A stretch of DNA of 64,000 nt. Source: Crocodylus rhombifer. Taxonomy: Eukaryota > Chordata > Crocodylia > Crocodylidae. Location of the stretch: NCBI GenBank assembly GCA_038503035.1, contig JAVSML010025176.1:958792-1022791 (forward strand), in the 5' to 3' direction. The notes under the pieces were generated by a model. It was given only the letters and a program-made list of their open reading frames with translations, was not told the DNA's origin and did no database searches. The stretch's first letter is position 1, and each line of letters begins with the position of its first letter. This document shows, one piece after another, positions 1-11,446 of the stretch. Position numbers and translations under genes: made by a program.

Positions 1-1087
1 AGCGGACAGCCTGAGGCTGGCAGACAGTGTCAAGAGCCCATCTCTGTAGGCAACAGTTTCACACAGCTATCAAGCGATAGGTGCCTCTTCCACAAAGCTA
101 TATCAGAGGTACGTCAAGTTTGGCTGGTTAAAATGACATTAACCTTCAGTTCAGGCCTAAATATTTTATACTAAGCTTCACTAAACACGTATAAAGACAA
201 CAAAACACTAACCAAAACCTGAAACAGAAATAAACTAACAAATGACAATTTCACAAACCACGCAGAATAAAACAAAACAAATTCCAGAAATATATTCAGG
301 GAAGGTTATGTTGCTTAACTGTTATAACACTCCTTTGTTTGTGAAATGCCCTATAATCTTTCATGTTAGCAATGCCACGTCTTCACCATTTCCTAAAAAA
401 TTACTTCAGGTTTTTATGGAAAATGGTTCAATAAATGTATTTTCTGACACAGATCAAAATTAGCACTATCTAAGACATGTATTTTCCCTAGATACTACAG
501 TGGTGGGTGCTATACCAATGAATGCAATAGAATAAACAAGAAAAGATTTTAGCAGCGTACCATTATGTGATCTCTCTCTTCGCTTTTAGCCCCTTACCCT
601 CTTTATAGGGACAGTGCAAAGCTTAATAGTATTTTCTAGTTTTCTATGCCAAATTCCCCAATCACCGCAATCGCTTTCAGAATAGACACTTATTAACAAC
701 CAGAGAAGTGAAACTGACATTTTTAAAATGTGCTATAATCTCTTCCTCATGGATTCTTAAAAGTCCAATAGACATTCCCTGCTCTTCTCTCTGGGGAACA
801 GATATAGTGCCAGGTTGTACAAGAACCCACACAACTTCTTCCCTCCCCACTTGTGGCAGGTGGGCCAGGCATACACAAACAGACCCCTGGAACAGCACAG
901 CCCTATGTAGCCACATAGGTAGCCTAGACCTAAGGCTGCTACTGCTTGGGATTTTTCACTCCAGGGTGCACAGAAACACCCGCTGGCAGTGACAGGTATT
1001 ATGTCACAGCCTGTTTTCTACCAAACAAAAGATGACAGGCAATGCAAACTGTTTTTCAAATGACAAGTTCCCGTCAAATGCGTTGCT

Positions 1088-1381
1088 CTAATTCTGTACC
1101 CTTTCTGCCCTTTTGCCTCCAGAAACAATTATGCAAAAGAACATATAACAGGTCAGGATCACCCCCAAACTCAATATGATCACAGTTGTAATCCTCTGGA
1201 CAACTGTCAGCTCTTGCAACAGTTGGATACTATCTCTAGTGCAGCACGTTTCTATAACCAAGCCTGCAGTGATGAGCCAAGGTACTGATTTAATACTAGT
1301 CTTGAACACTGCAGAAGGAACTAACAGGAAGAAATGTGACCAATGCATATCATCCTCAAAAAATATAATATCAAAATACAC
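1088..1381 (-). other. Unrecognised 97-codon ORF with one membrane-like segment
   Basis: I do not recognise this ORF. The conceptual product has a strongly hydrophobic stretch at about residues 64-87, followed directly by a basic tail (GGKR...), the layout of a single-pass membrane anchor with a short cytoplasmic end. On the minus strand, pyrimidine-rich tracts ending in AG lie inside the frame (for example ...CCTTCTGCAG), so a terminal exon beginning within it is conceivable. Against a real gene: the start codon has no supporting context, no neighbouring exon was found, and a hydrophobic ORF of this length arises easily by chance in T-rich DNA. It is recorded as a candidate only. Confidence 0.1.
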
Positions 1382-1923
1382 TTAAAATATTTAATTAACT
1401 CCTGCATGGGTTTCAACACCAGTAACTATAAATGATAGGCTTAACCCTACAAAACCTTTTCTCATGTGAGAAAACAATGAGAAATTCAGTAAGAGTTTGA
1501 AGGATCAAGCATCTCATATTGATAGAACAATTCTCAGTTTTAAATTACATTGAAGTACTTGATACACTTTCCATGGGCCCAAGAACACACATAAGTATGT
1601 AAAATCCTAGAAAATGTGTTTCAAAATAAAATATAAGTAGATTTCAAAGTCTAAATATGGCTAATTATTTCCTGGTACAAAAATAATAATCATGGCATTT
1701 ACACACTTGTGGTGCAACAGCTAGATATCAGGACTCTTACAGAATTTTTATTTTTATTGTATTTTAATAACAAAAATATGACAAGGATTTTAAACAAAAT
1801 TAAAATATAAGATCTTTAAAATATACGAACTATACAGCAGAACCCTCTATATTTCTACACTTATAGTAAAGAATGTATTTTATAAAAGTTCAGAAGCTTA
1901 AGGGGCTTTCCCAATGTGTTTAT

Positions 1924-1965
1924 TCAACTCCCATTAACATTAGTGGGAATTATGTGCATACACGG
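1924..1965. repeat. Diverged interspersed repeat with palindromic CTCCCATT...AGTGGGA core
   Basis: The segment contains CTCCCATTAACATTAGTGGG, a near-palindrome. A related core recurs at about 25866-25890 (CCCAGTGAAGTCAGTGGGAG). This resembles an old interspersed repeat that I recall from other reptile genomes, but I cannot name its family. Confidence 0.35.
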
Positions 1966-3887
1966 GGGGAGGAGACTCCCTTATGCCCTTTGTAAGACAC
2001 ACATGGGTATCTCAATTTTCCCATATGTACATTCAAGGGCTGCCAGGTACATGGTCTCCAGCACATACTGTATAAAGCACACAGCTGTGGATCCCACTAG
2101 TAGGTGGAGTTTCAGTTCCCACAGGACTTAAAAGAGTAAGGCAGTCAAATAGTCACTGAGAAAACCCAACTTCTCTCCATATTGGATATGGCCTAGCTGA
2201 AGCTGACAGCACACTGCACATGTCTTACAAACACACTGAATTTTACTGAAACTGCCATTTTTTTCTGTGAACTAATGAATAAAAATGAATAAGAAGGGCT
2301 GTGGCTTCCAGTAATGATTGTCTTTAATATTGCTCCAGCACTGATATTTTTTGTTTGTAAATATTTATGCTTTTCCCTACCTCAAATGCTTTAAATTGTT
2401 ATAAATAACTTTTTGGAGAATTACAATTTGAACTACATATTATGAATCAAATATTTATTTTGTAATTTTTATATATTGGGGAAATTCACCCAGTTCACCA
2501 AAACAGGTTAACTGCTTGCCTATTCTGTACCCAACTGTGTAATACAAATTTCAGTACTTATGTGACCCTTGCACATCTAAGAGGTCACGTTTTACATGCT
2601 AGAATCCACACCACAATGCACAAAAGAACCTAAAAGCCAAGTGAGTTTTTGACAACAGCTGCTCCAATGCTGAGATAAAGATGGCAGAGGGAAAAGGCTA
2701 ATGTTAAAGTGATTACAAATATGTCTCCCCTCCTCTATAATTATGTATGTAGACAGTCTACACAATTTTTTGGCAATGGTCCTCCCCTGACCATCCTCCC
2801 CCCAGATTATTTTTCATGACATATCAGGACTATAAATTACAACATTGTCACAACAGATGGAAAGCAAATTTTAGTCTGACTTTGTAAAACTTTGGTTTTC
2901 TGTTTGTTTTTGTTGGCAACAATTTGTTTCCAACATGTAATGAGTACTTTATTGAAAGAAAATCTGCTGAAATATCACCATTTTCCTTCTTCAACCAAAG
3001 TGGGATAAAATAGGGCTAATATTATGGGTGTGAAGATAACCTCCTAAATATGAACTGAGTGCTAACTTCCTGAGTGTATGGAGAGAGAGCATCAGTACTG
3101 AACAGTACTTTGTCAAGTAAGAAAACAAATATCTACTCCACCTGATACCAGCCAAAAGGCTCTTGAATATTGATAAAATAGAAGAGATGTTCTGCTTTTC
3201 ACAACACCCAAGTCATTTTGTGGAAGTAGTGGAGAATTGTTACCATCTTCCACACAAACAAACAAACCTGTCTCTTGTAATGTTGAGAGGAAAGATAAGA
3301 CTAAGAGTTCCTTTTCACTTCTGGCAGCTAGACACAGGAGAGGAGATTCAAATTTATTTGACAACTAGCCAGGGACTGACTGAAACAATGAAGCTCCAAG
3401 CAGAGTTCATAGATAGCATCCTGTTAATAGTAGTAGCATATTGATGTAACCCAGAAGTTGGGGAAAAGGTTGGGAGCATTTGACATTTGATCTTCACTTT
3501 AATCTACCTTTGGTTATTAGTAGATTTGCTCAGTCACATGTATGTACCTTGCAACTTTTTCAAGCACCAAGTGGAATTACTCATTTTACCCAATCATACT
3601 TGCATGCAACCTTATTCTTATTTAAACTATTTTGAAATCTGTTACAACTATTAAAGTAAACTAGATCTTAAGTTCTGAAGATCTTGTTCAACCAGGAGCA
3701 TTATAATCTGCTCCCACCTCTCCTGTCTTCCCCTCACTTATCAGCTTCCTGCGACTTCCAGGGTTCTGTTGCACCTTTTTTTGCACCATGCTGGTTCCAA
3801 GGCAACCACTAGAACAGCCACCACTAGAAATATGCCTGGATATCTAGAAGAGAAAGACTAAAAGGTTTGCAGTTTATTTCACTCTAG

Positions 3888-4401
3888 GGCTATGGACATA
3901 CATTACACATAAACTGGTTTAAGTGATCAGAAAATGGTTTAAACCTATAACAGAACAGAGGTTCAGTATTAGCTTTCAGCATTAGCTAGCATACCACATG
4001 TTGGCTACAGGTCCCTGCTGTGGGAGACAGGACAAGGGAAGAATCAACAGGTAGCTGGTAATGTCCCTCTGTTGTTTTCTTAATGGGGTGATAAACATCA
4101 AGTTAGGGGTGATAGACACTGTTATCAATTCCCTTCTGGACTGGTCAGAAGTAAGGGGGAACCCCTTTCTAAGTAGAGCATTCTGTAGGGGCCTGGCCCT
4201 GCCCCCCTCAGCTCAACACCACAGAAGGGAAGGGAGGGATGCTCTAGCACTACCTGGCTTCTAGCCTGAGCCACTGCAGACATGGTCCTGCATTTTGGGG
4301 ATGTCTGTACAGTTACAAACTGATTCAGCCTAGCCAGGTTAGACTAACATGCAAATATTGAATCAATTCAGGCTCAGGCTTTTGAATGTCTGTCCTTAGC
4401 T
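3888..4401. mobile_element. Non-autonomous TIR element with 3-bp TSD (Harbinger-like)
   Basis: The left end reads GGCTATGGACATACATT and the reverse complement of the right end reads AGCTAAGGACAGACATT. The element is flanked by the same trinucleotide, TAG (3885-3887 and 4402-4404). A 3-bp duplication with short TIRs is the signature of PIF/Harbinger elements, although the usual target is TWA. The 514-bp body has no ORF of interest. The left arm (ATAAACTGGTTTAAG...) closely matches DNA at 56740-56790, and the right arm matches 59630-59657. The larger element at 56722-59657 is therefore from the same family. Confidence 0.65.
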
Positions 4402-4404
4402 TAG

Positions 4405-5343
4405 AAGTTTTACACTTTCCTACCTTACAAAGGCCAGATAACCCCTCTCTTCCCATCACTACTCAAATTCTTTTTCTGTCATATATACCTTGGAATTATC
4501 TGGTTTCCAAATGTAAAATCCTTTAGAATGGGTTAGTTTTAGGGAGGAAATATCTACAAAATATAATTTTATATATAATATGCCTATATATATATATGCC
4601 TAAATAACCAAATCCAGCCACTTAATTCCCAACAAACTTAAAAACACAATTTTAGTGAGGCCCACATAAACAATGGTTCGAGCTCCCTCTGCAGGTTCAA
4701 CATCTGTAATTAACTAAGAACTCATTTCCCCAAGGCAACGCAGCCATAAATGGATAATGATAATGTGCAGAAACAAAAATGTTTTGACAGGATTTGGAAC
4801 AAGACTATTTGAAACAGTCTTCTTAGCACTTGGGCCAAATTCGGTCCTAACATAACCAGATGAATTCCACTGCATCTGCTTATGCTACTAAAAGATTTGC
4901 CATATGCTGACCCCAGCATTTCTAAACAGTTTGGTAAATTTAGGGGGGAAAAATTCTATGTTAGCAAATTAGCAACACAGAAGAGTATAGAAAATATGTA
5001 TTTTAAAGATTGTTTAACTTTAAGTGAAAATGTATATTATGCCACAGCATCAAGATTCATGTTGATTTAGCTGTACAGACTATGCCAATTAGTCAGTTCA
5101 CAAATGGTCCTTATCTTACCACTAGATCTGCACAGTTAGAAGTAAAGGTGGCCCTAAGTTTCACTGGACTCAGTATCCTACTGACTAGGGTTTCACAGGC
5201 AGGAACAGGAATCTGAAAATCTGGATCTTTTTGAAGCTTCAAGTCCAAACATAAGGAAAAAAGCATTGCTTTTCAAACTGAATTTCTAGTTTCTACTTCA
5301 TATAAGGCTAAAGCCAGAGAGCTACAAGTCATATATCGTTTTT
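4405..5343. other. AT-rich non-coding stretch
   Basis: It contains a short TATA-rich run near 4565-4605 and no credible coding frame (longest about 65 codons). I see no recognisable repeat or gene. Confidence 0.55.
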
Positions 5344-5351
5344 GTATACAT

Positions 5352-5800
5352 CAGTGGTGCTTAGCTTTTCCAGTATGTGAGCTGGATGAGTGGGCCAGCT
5401 GGGCCACAGGCTAGATCTGACACAAAGACCAATCCCATCTGCTAGGCCTGGGACTGTGGACTGGAGCTGATCCCATGTGCTGGGTAAGGCCACGGATTGC
5501 CCTCATGGGTCAGGTCCAACCCCGCCTGTCAGATCAGGGGTTGAAGTGGGTTCCACTCCATGCACTGGGTCTGGCCAATCCAGCAGATGGGGCCATGTCA
5601 TCCACCCCATAGAGCTCTCCATGTGTCCAAAACATTAGTGGCAGGGGAGCAATGGCAACATTAATTACTGTGGGTCTTTCAGAGCCACAGCAATTAATAC
5701 AGCCACCACTGCCCCACTGCCAAATTTTCATGACCCACGGGCTGGATGACTGGGTTCAGGGATCAAATCTGTCCCACAAGCCATCCTTTGACCACTACTG
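5352..5800. mobile_element. hAT-type MITE with 8-bp TSD
   Basis: The left end CAGTGGTGCTTAGCTTTTCC pairs with the reverse complement of the right end, CAGTAGTGGTCAAAGGATGG. The flanks are GTATACAT (5344-5351) and GTATAAAC (5801-5808), 6 of 8 matching, as expected for an aged hAT duplication. The 449-bp body is GC-richer than its surroundings and repeats motifs such as 'gctgggcc' and 'gctggatgactggg'. It has no transposase frame, so it depended on transposase supplied from elsewhere. Confidence 0.7.
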
Positions 5801-5808
5801 GTATAAAC

Positions 5809-6689
5809 AATTCAGACTAGTCACGGCCTTGAATAATGAAAATGTAGAGAGAGAAAAAGAGTGCACGTAACCTCCATAAGCAAAAACAGTTTTTTAAAAT
5901 TAAACATAGGACCATAACTCTATACTGTAGTTTTACTCCTGTCCTAACTCTCCTTGTATTCTACACTGTATGTATTCAAGTTCAGGACAAGCTGTAAGAA
6001 CACAATGAACTAATACCACAACAAACTTCTACCACAGCCAAAGATATGAGAGATGGCAAGAATACAAGAGAATCAAACAACAGCAAGACAGAAAAGATCT
6101 AATAATTCATTATGTCTATGTCCTTGCTTACATAGGATTTTCCCCTATTATACATTTATACTATGGAGCTTCTACCATATCAGATGAGAATTGTCAATGT
6201 AATTTATGTTTTCCCTAATATCAGTTTATTACTTACAATTGTTCCTATACTAAATTCTCCTATATTAATTATTCCCCTCAACCTTTTGGAGAAGGCTCTC
6301 AAATATTTTTAGATTGCTGTTCTATTATTTGTATCATGGCCACTTAGATGCCACTACCTTAGTCAGTTTTCTCTCCTTTTGATTTATATATTGCATCCAT
6401 CACAAAGGCTACTAAAGTAACAAAATACAATATGAATGAATATCAAACTATGAATACATACTATGTCTTTTAATCTCCCCTCACCAATCAGTTCCTCTAG
6501 TCCCCTACCATGGTGTCATATTCTCTTCCACTGGTCAATGCTTTTGTTAGGTGGCTCCCATTTATACTAAGGCATATATATATAAGAATCACTGATTACT
6601 GTATTTATCACTCCTGTGACCTGATGGTCTATTTAAAACAGCAATACCTCATTTCCATATTACAATTTTCATCAGTAGATTTTGAAGCA
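5809..6689. other. AT-rich non-coding stretch
   Basis: No repeat or gene was recognised. Frames are short (84 codons at most). Confidence 0.5.
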
Positions 6690-6850
6690 CTGTCCAAAGG
6701 AGGTTTGTATCATTATTCCCATTTTTTTAGAAACAGGAAAATTGAGGAAAAAAGCAGAAAGTGACATGTCCAGCCACAAACTACCACCAAATCTGGGAGC
6801 AGAACCCAGGGATCCCACATCCCAATCCCATGCTATATTCAGTAGATAAC
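6690..6850 (+). repeat. MIR-like SINE fragment
   Basis: The order of motifs follows the MIR 3' half: 'tatcattattcccattttt', then a run resembling 'aggaaactgaggcacagag' ('aggaaaattgaggaaaaaag'), then 'agtgacatgtcc', then 'ggagcagaacccaggga' and 'cccaatcccatgct'. It is strongly diverged, with no clear target duplication. An unrelated CORE-SINE is the alternative. Confidence 0.55.
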
Positions 6851-7408
6851 TGCCTCTCTGTTATTGAATCATTTCTAATTTGCTGTCCATGCTTACTTCT
6901 GTGTGTCTTCTGTCCAGGTTTTTGTGTTTTGAGTAGTTTTATTTCATGTGTATTAACTTGCCTGTCAGCAAAACAAATCTTATTTTCTCCTCATGGTGCT
7001 TCTTTCTTTCATTTATTTGAATACACAAATATTTATTTGAATACACAAATATTATGATGATGGGTGCAACACAAAAGCCGAAGCAAACCATATTAGAAAG
7101 ATTAAATGGAAAATCTCTGATAAAACTTAAGTGGTGATAAGCACCAGTACCACCTACTCCTACACACAGTTTATCCTACGTCCTTCTGTTAGATGCTTTT
7201 ATTGACACATTTCTCCTTTTTGATCAATAGTGCTAAGTACTCCTCCTAATTCAGCACAATATTATCATTTCATTAATATGAGGTTTAGTCGTTTAGTGTC
7301 ATTAAATTAAAACACTAAATAATATCTGATCTCCCGGAAGTCTTAAACACCTCAAGACATTAATATGTATACAAATTCTGTTTTGAATCTTCAGCACATT
7401 TTTAATAC
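6851..7408. other. Non-coding stretch with a short exact direct repeat
   Basis: The phrase 'atttatttgaatacacaaat' occurs twice in tandem (about 7011-7050). Otherwise no gene or known repeat is visible. Confidence 0.45.
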
Positions 7409-7410
7409 TA

Positions 7411-7747
7411 AAGCAAAAGCTCTGTTGTCTGGCACCCATGGGGAATGGGAGGTGCCGGATAACCAAATATACCAATTACCTGAGAGGCGTCTTTGCCTGG
7501 TTGGACCGCCGCCCCTCCTGCAGTGTCCAATGTGCCAGGCTTTCACTCTCTGACATCACTGTGCCGGGGGACAGGGAGGGGGGCCCTGCACAAGCTGCTT
7601 TGCCCCAGACCATGGCTTGACGTTGGTGAAGTGGGACTCAGCAAAACTGGAAGTGGGACTTCCAGCTCCACTTTTGCTGTGTCGACCGGCATGCCATTTA
7701 ATAAAGCATGCCGATTAATGAAGTGCTGGATAACACGGCTTTTACTG
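7411..7747. mobile_element. Tc1/mariner-like (pogo-type) MITE with TA flanks
   Basis: The left end AAGCAAAAGCTCTGTTGTCTGG pairs with the reverse complement of the right end, CAGTAAAAGCCGTGTTATCC. TA dinucleotides sit at 7409-7410 and 7748-7749, matching the TA target of Tc1/mariner/pogo elements. A second inverted pair (GGCATGCCATTTAATAAAGC around 7688-7714) lies near the right end. The 337-bp body is GC-rich and lacks a transposase frame. Confidence 0.6.
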
Positions 7748-7749
7748 TA

Positions 7750-9587
7750 TATATGAAATTGTTTACATACTAGGTACTTTTAATTTATTGGGGGACTGAA
7801 TACTCATGAGATATTGTATCTAATGTTTCAATAAAAATCTTGGGTCATCTTTCATTCATTGGATCCTTCATTCTATCAAGAACAATCAAATTTAGGGTAG
7901 TCAAAAAGTATCTAAGAAACTTAAGTCTAATTCCCATTTTCAAAAGTGACTTTGGCACCTAGAATCTAAGTCTCTTTGAAAATCAGTGAGACCTTAGGCT
8001 CTGAAGTACCTACATCATTTTTTGAAAATGGAATGATACACTTCTGAAATTTTAGCCCTTTCTGTTTAAATTAATATTGCTTGGCACAGTTTCATGTGTC
8101 AGTATAGTAAACAAATTTAGTTTTTTTACATTTCTAGCTTTAAAAATTGTGCCCAATCCCGAGTGAGTAAAAAGATGTTTCAATCTGTATAATAGTGTAC
8201 AAGTTTTGATGCACCCTTGCAAGACTAAAAACAGCAGATCTGAGAGCACCACACTCCAGAGGAAGGTTAGCAACAAAACATCCAACATAACACCTAACTA
8301 CAAAAGATGCAAAATGTTGTTGCTCATCACAGGGCAGTCATAGCCAAAAGGCTATCTGCAGCAGCCACCAAAGCAAATTGTGTCATCCATACAACAATGC
8401 CTATAAAATCTGTAAACATTGTATAATTTTTTAACCAATACTAGCAAAACAAAACCATTCTTTCTCCCTGAAGCTGACTCTTTTATCCTTCCCCTGCCTA
8501 GTTTTAAGTATGTTAGTCCAATCGTTCCTTCACCTACACTTGCCTGAGCGAATCACAGTGCTTATGGAAAAGTTAAATCCTACTCCCCACTCTTGTGGCT
8601 TACAAAATATGCTCCAATATTTTTGTACACAATATTATATTATGTCAGTATGTTTGATGAAGAGGATGAATCCTTATTTCATTTAAAATGAGAAGCTGAG
8701 CAAAAATTCATGAGACAGTGTCCCATGTGTCCCAGAGGAAACTTAGATAATGAGGAAAACATTTATCTTTAAGGTACTTAGATTTAAAAGTATGAGCCTG
8801 ACAACTTATGCATGTTTGGCCATTACAATGAAGAAATACAATGTTTCACCTTTACGTGGTAACTAAAAAAGTTTCTAATCATACAGCTATACAGAGCTAT
8901 ATTGGTAGATAATAGAAGTTGCATACCCATTTTAAGGCCTGATTCAGAAAAGCTGTTGTATACATACCCAATTTAAACCTTCTGAATAGCCCCGTTACCT
9001 TTAATTGGACTAAAACTGTGTGTAAACTTACATACATATTTATAAAGTGGAATAACTTAATGTTTTTAATGTACCGGCAGCACAGTTATCCCACTGGTAA
9101 AATATATTTCTCTTTTTATAAGAAATCAGTGTAAATGCCACTAATATCTTAGTGGCTCTGTTTCCTTCATATTGTAAATTCATTACTAAAATAAAGACTT
9201 TCCTTTTGGAATCTCTTATTGCATGGTAGAGCTGGAAACAGTTTTTTCAATTCAGCAGATTTTCTCACAAAATAAAAAACAGGTTCATTCTACATTGGGA
9301 TAAAACCAAGACCTTTCAAAGGTTTTCTTGAAAATTCAGAGCACAGGAGAAAGTGAGACACCCCTTCCCCACCCCTTCACTGAGCAGTTACAACAAAAAC
9401 TGGAAATATGGGAGATCCAGGGTTAGCCCTAGTAAATAATAACTGATATAGGAATGGAAAAGGTCCAGTATTAGAGATTAAGGATGTGAACAGATGCAAC
9501 ACTTAGAACATTTTAAATGCACTTTAAAACTCAAAAGTCTAGATGAACAGGCTGCTTAAGACCTGCTTAAACTTCCTGCCTCCAGCC
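7750..9587. other. AT-rich non-coding stretch before the CR1
   Basis: There are no coding features. An old repeat lies at about 7909-8032 (listed separately). The remainder is unremarkable AT-rich DNA up to the CR1 junction near 9588. Confidence 0.5.
7909..8032. repeat. Old interspersed repeat with 'taagtc...ttttcaaaagtgactt' motifs
   Basis: The segment alternates short motifs such as 'cttaagtctaattcccattt', 'caaaagtgactttggcacct' and 'tttgaaaatcagtgagacct', with internal inverted symmetry. I recall similar 'aagtcccattttgaaaa' phrases as a repeat in reptiles, but I cannot assign the family. Confidence 0.35.
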
Positions 9588-11083
9588 CCTGGCACGGATC
9601 TTTGAAAACTCCTGGCGCTCTGGTGTAGTGCCCGAAGACTGGAAGAAGGCCAATGTGGTGCCGATCTTCAAGAAAGGGAGGAGAGTGGATCTGGCTAACT
9701 ACAGGCCCATTAGCCTGACTTCTATCCTGGGGAAGATCTTAGAAAAATTTATTAAGGAGGCCATCCTTGAGGGACTGGCCCAGGCTAACATTCTAAGGGA
9801 CAGCCAGTATGGGTTTGTTGCGGGTAGGTCTTGTTTGACCAATCTCATTTCCTTCTATGACCAGGTGACCTATCACCTGGACAAGGGAGAAGAGATTGAT
9901 GTCATATATCTTGACTTCAAAAAAGCTTTTGATCTGGTATCCCATGATCACCTCTTGGCCAAACTGCCCAGTTGTGGCCTTGGCTCCACCACGATCCGCT
10001 GGCTGGGAAATTGGCTTCGTGGTCGGACCCAGAGGGTTGTGATTGATGGCAGTCAATCATCATGGTGCCCTGTAACCAGTGGGGTCCCTCAAGGCTCTGT
10101 CCTGGGACCCATACTCTTCAACATCTTCATTAATGATGTGGACACTGGAGTCAGGAGTGGACTGGCCAAGTTCGCCGATGACACCAAACTTTGGGGCAAA
10201 GCATCCACGCCAGAAGATAGGCGGGTGATCCAGGCTGACCTGGACAAGCTCAGCAAATGGGCGGACGAGAACCTCATGGTGTTTAACACCGATAAATGCA
10301 AGGTTCTCCACCTTGGGAGGAAAAACCTGCAGCACCCTTATAGGCTCGGCAGTGCTATGTTGGTTAGCACTACAGAAGAAAGAGACTTGGGGGTCATCAT
10401 TGACCACAAGATGAACATGAGCCTCCAATGCGATGCTGCGGCTAGTAAAGCGACCAAAATGCTGGCATGCATCCATAGATGCTTCTCGAGCAAATCCCGG
10501 GACATCATTCTCCCCTTGTACTCGGCCTTGGTGAGGCCGCAGCTGGAGTACTGCGTCCAGTTTTGGGCTCCACAATTCAAAAAGGATGTGGAGAAGCTTG
10601 AGAGAGTCCAGAGGAGAGCCACACGCATTATCAGAGGTCAGGAAAACAGATCTTACGATGACAGGCTGAGAGCCATGGGACTCTTCAGCCTGGAAAAGCA
10701 CAGGCTCAGGGGTGATCTGATGGCCACCTATAAGTTTATCAGGGGTGAACACCAGGATCTGGGGGAACGTCTGTTCACCAGAGCGCCCCAAGGGATGACG
10801 AGGTCGAACGGTCACAAACTCCTGCAAGACCGTTTCAGGCTGGACATAAGGAAGAATTTCTTTACTGTCTGAGCCCCCCAAGGTCTGGAACAGTCTGCCA
10901 GCGGAGGTGGTTCAAGCACCTACATTGAACACCTTCAAGAGTAAATTGGATGCTTATCTTGCTGGGATCCTATGACCCCAGCTGACTTCCTGCTCTTTGG
11001 GCAGGGGGCTGGACTCGATGATCTCCCGAGGTCCCTTCCAGCCCCTAATGTCTATGAAATTCTATGAAATCTATGAAATTCCT
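9588..11083 (+). mobile_element. CR1 LINE, 5'-truncated, sense on plus strand
   Basis: This is the best preserved LINE in the window. It begins abruptly inside ORF2, just before the reverse-transcriptase domain. It runs through the RT and C-terminal region and ends in a short 3' UTR with the CR1 tail (tctatgaaattctatgaaat...) at about 11049-11081. 5' truncation and the short repeat tail are the normal products of CR1 target-primed reverse transcription. Near-identical segments at 37037-38279 and 57053-58810 confirm a multicopy family. No clear target duplication is visible, as is usual for CR1. Confidence 0.95.
9589..10872 (+). pseudogene. CR1 ORF2 reverse transcriptase, N-terminally truncated, C-terminal stop
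   Basis: This is the RNA-dependent DNA polymerase part of CR1 ORF2p, which normally copies CR1 RNA at a nicked chromosomal site. Counting from the ATG at 9628 (414 codons), the visible motifs are NYRPISLTS near residue 24, YLDFKKAFD at 94-102 with the first catalytic Asp at 96, SGVPQGSVLGP at 151-161, the active-site box FADD at 182-185, and KVLHLG near 225. All three catalytic Asp residues are present. The apurinic endonuclease domain is missing, so the ATG is internal and not a true start. The frame ends early: where the 57 kb copy reads CGA (FTVRAPKVW), this copy has TGA, and the following C run has one extra base. The copy is dead without helper functions. The antisense 273-codon frame is a shadow of it. 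Confidence 0.93.
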
Positions 11084-11084
11084 G

Positions 11085-11245
11085 GATGTTTCAAGCACAC
11101 CAGAAAAATCAAGTATTATTTTGAGCCAGTCCTTCATGAACTATCTCTATGTTACACGTGGATGCAGAGCACTCTGGCAGCTTACAGACGTTAAAACAAA
11201 TAAACAAACATACTTTAAGTCTGATGCACTCCCACACCAAGCCCA
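11085..11245. other. Short spacer between CR1 and fold-back repeat
   Basis: Nothing is recognised; it contains no credible frame. Confidence 0.4.
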
Positions 11246-11446
11246 ACACATGCTGAGAAGAGTTATCACATTAGTTGGACCTGACTCACCCAACAACTGT
11301 ATAGATCAGGTGCTTTAGTGGGGCTTTTTGGTGCTTTTATCTAATAGCTTGCATCAGCTATTAAGATAAAAGCACTAAAAACACCTGCACAAGTGCCCAA
11401 TCTATACAGACGTTGTGGAGCTAGTTGAACTAACGTGCTGCTCCTT
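11246..11446. repeat. Fold-back repeat (long imperfect palindrome)
   Basis: Two arms pair around a loop near 11351-11355. The inner arms are GGTGCTTTTATCTAATAGCT and AGCTATTAAGATAAAAGCAC. The outer arms include CAACAACTGTATAGATCAGG (11291-11310) and the reverse complement of CAATCTATACAGACGTTGTG, with TTAGTTGGAC-type sequence further out. The total length is about 200 bp, consistent with a fold-back MITE. I could not assign a target duplication, so the superfamily is unknown. Confidence 0.65.

Larger units (their letters stand above)
1..3884. other. AT-rich non-coding stretch, no gene recognised
   Basis: No open frame here exceeds about 97 codons and none has a recognisable domain. The stretch is AT-rich, with frequent stops in all frames and several poly-A/poly-T runs. 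One small diverged repeat lies at about 1924-1965, and one membrane-like small ORF at 1088-1381; both are listed separately. It could be intron or intergenic DNA; nothing in the sequence decides which. Confidence 0.6.

Noticed and set aside
10060..10881. 273-codon minus-strand frame
   Set aside because: It lies antisense to the CR1 reverse-transcriptase frame and exists only because that frame is open; it has no domain of its own.
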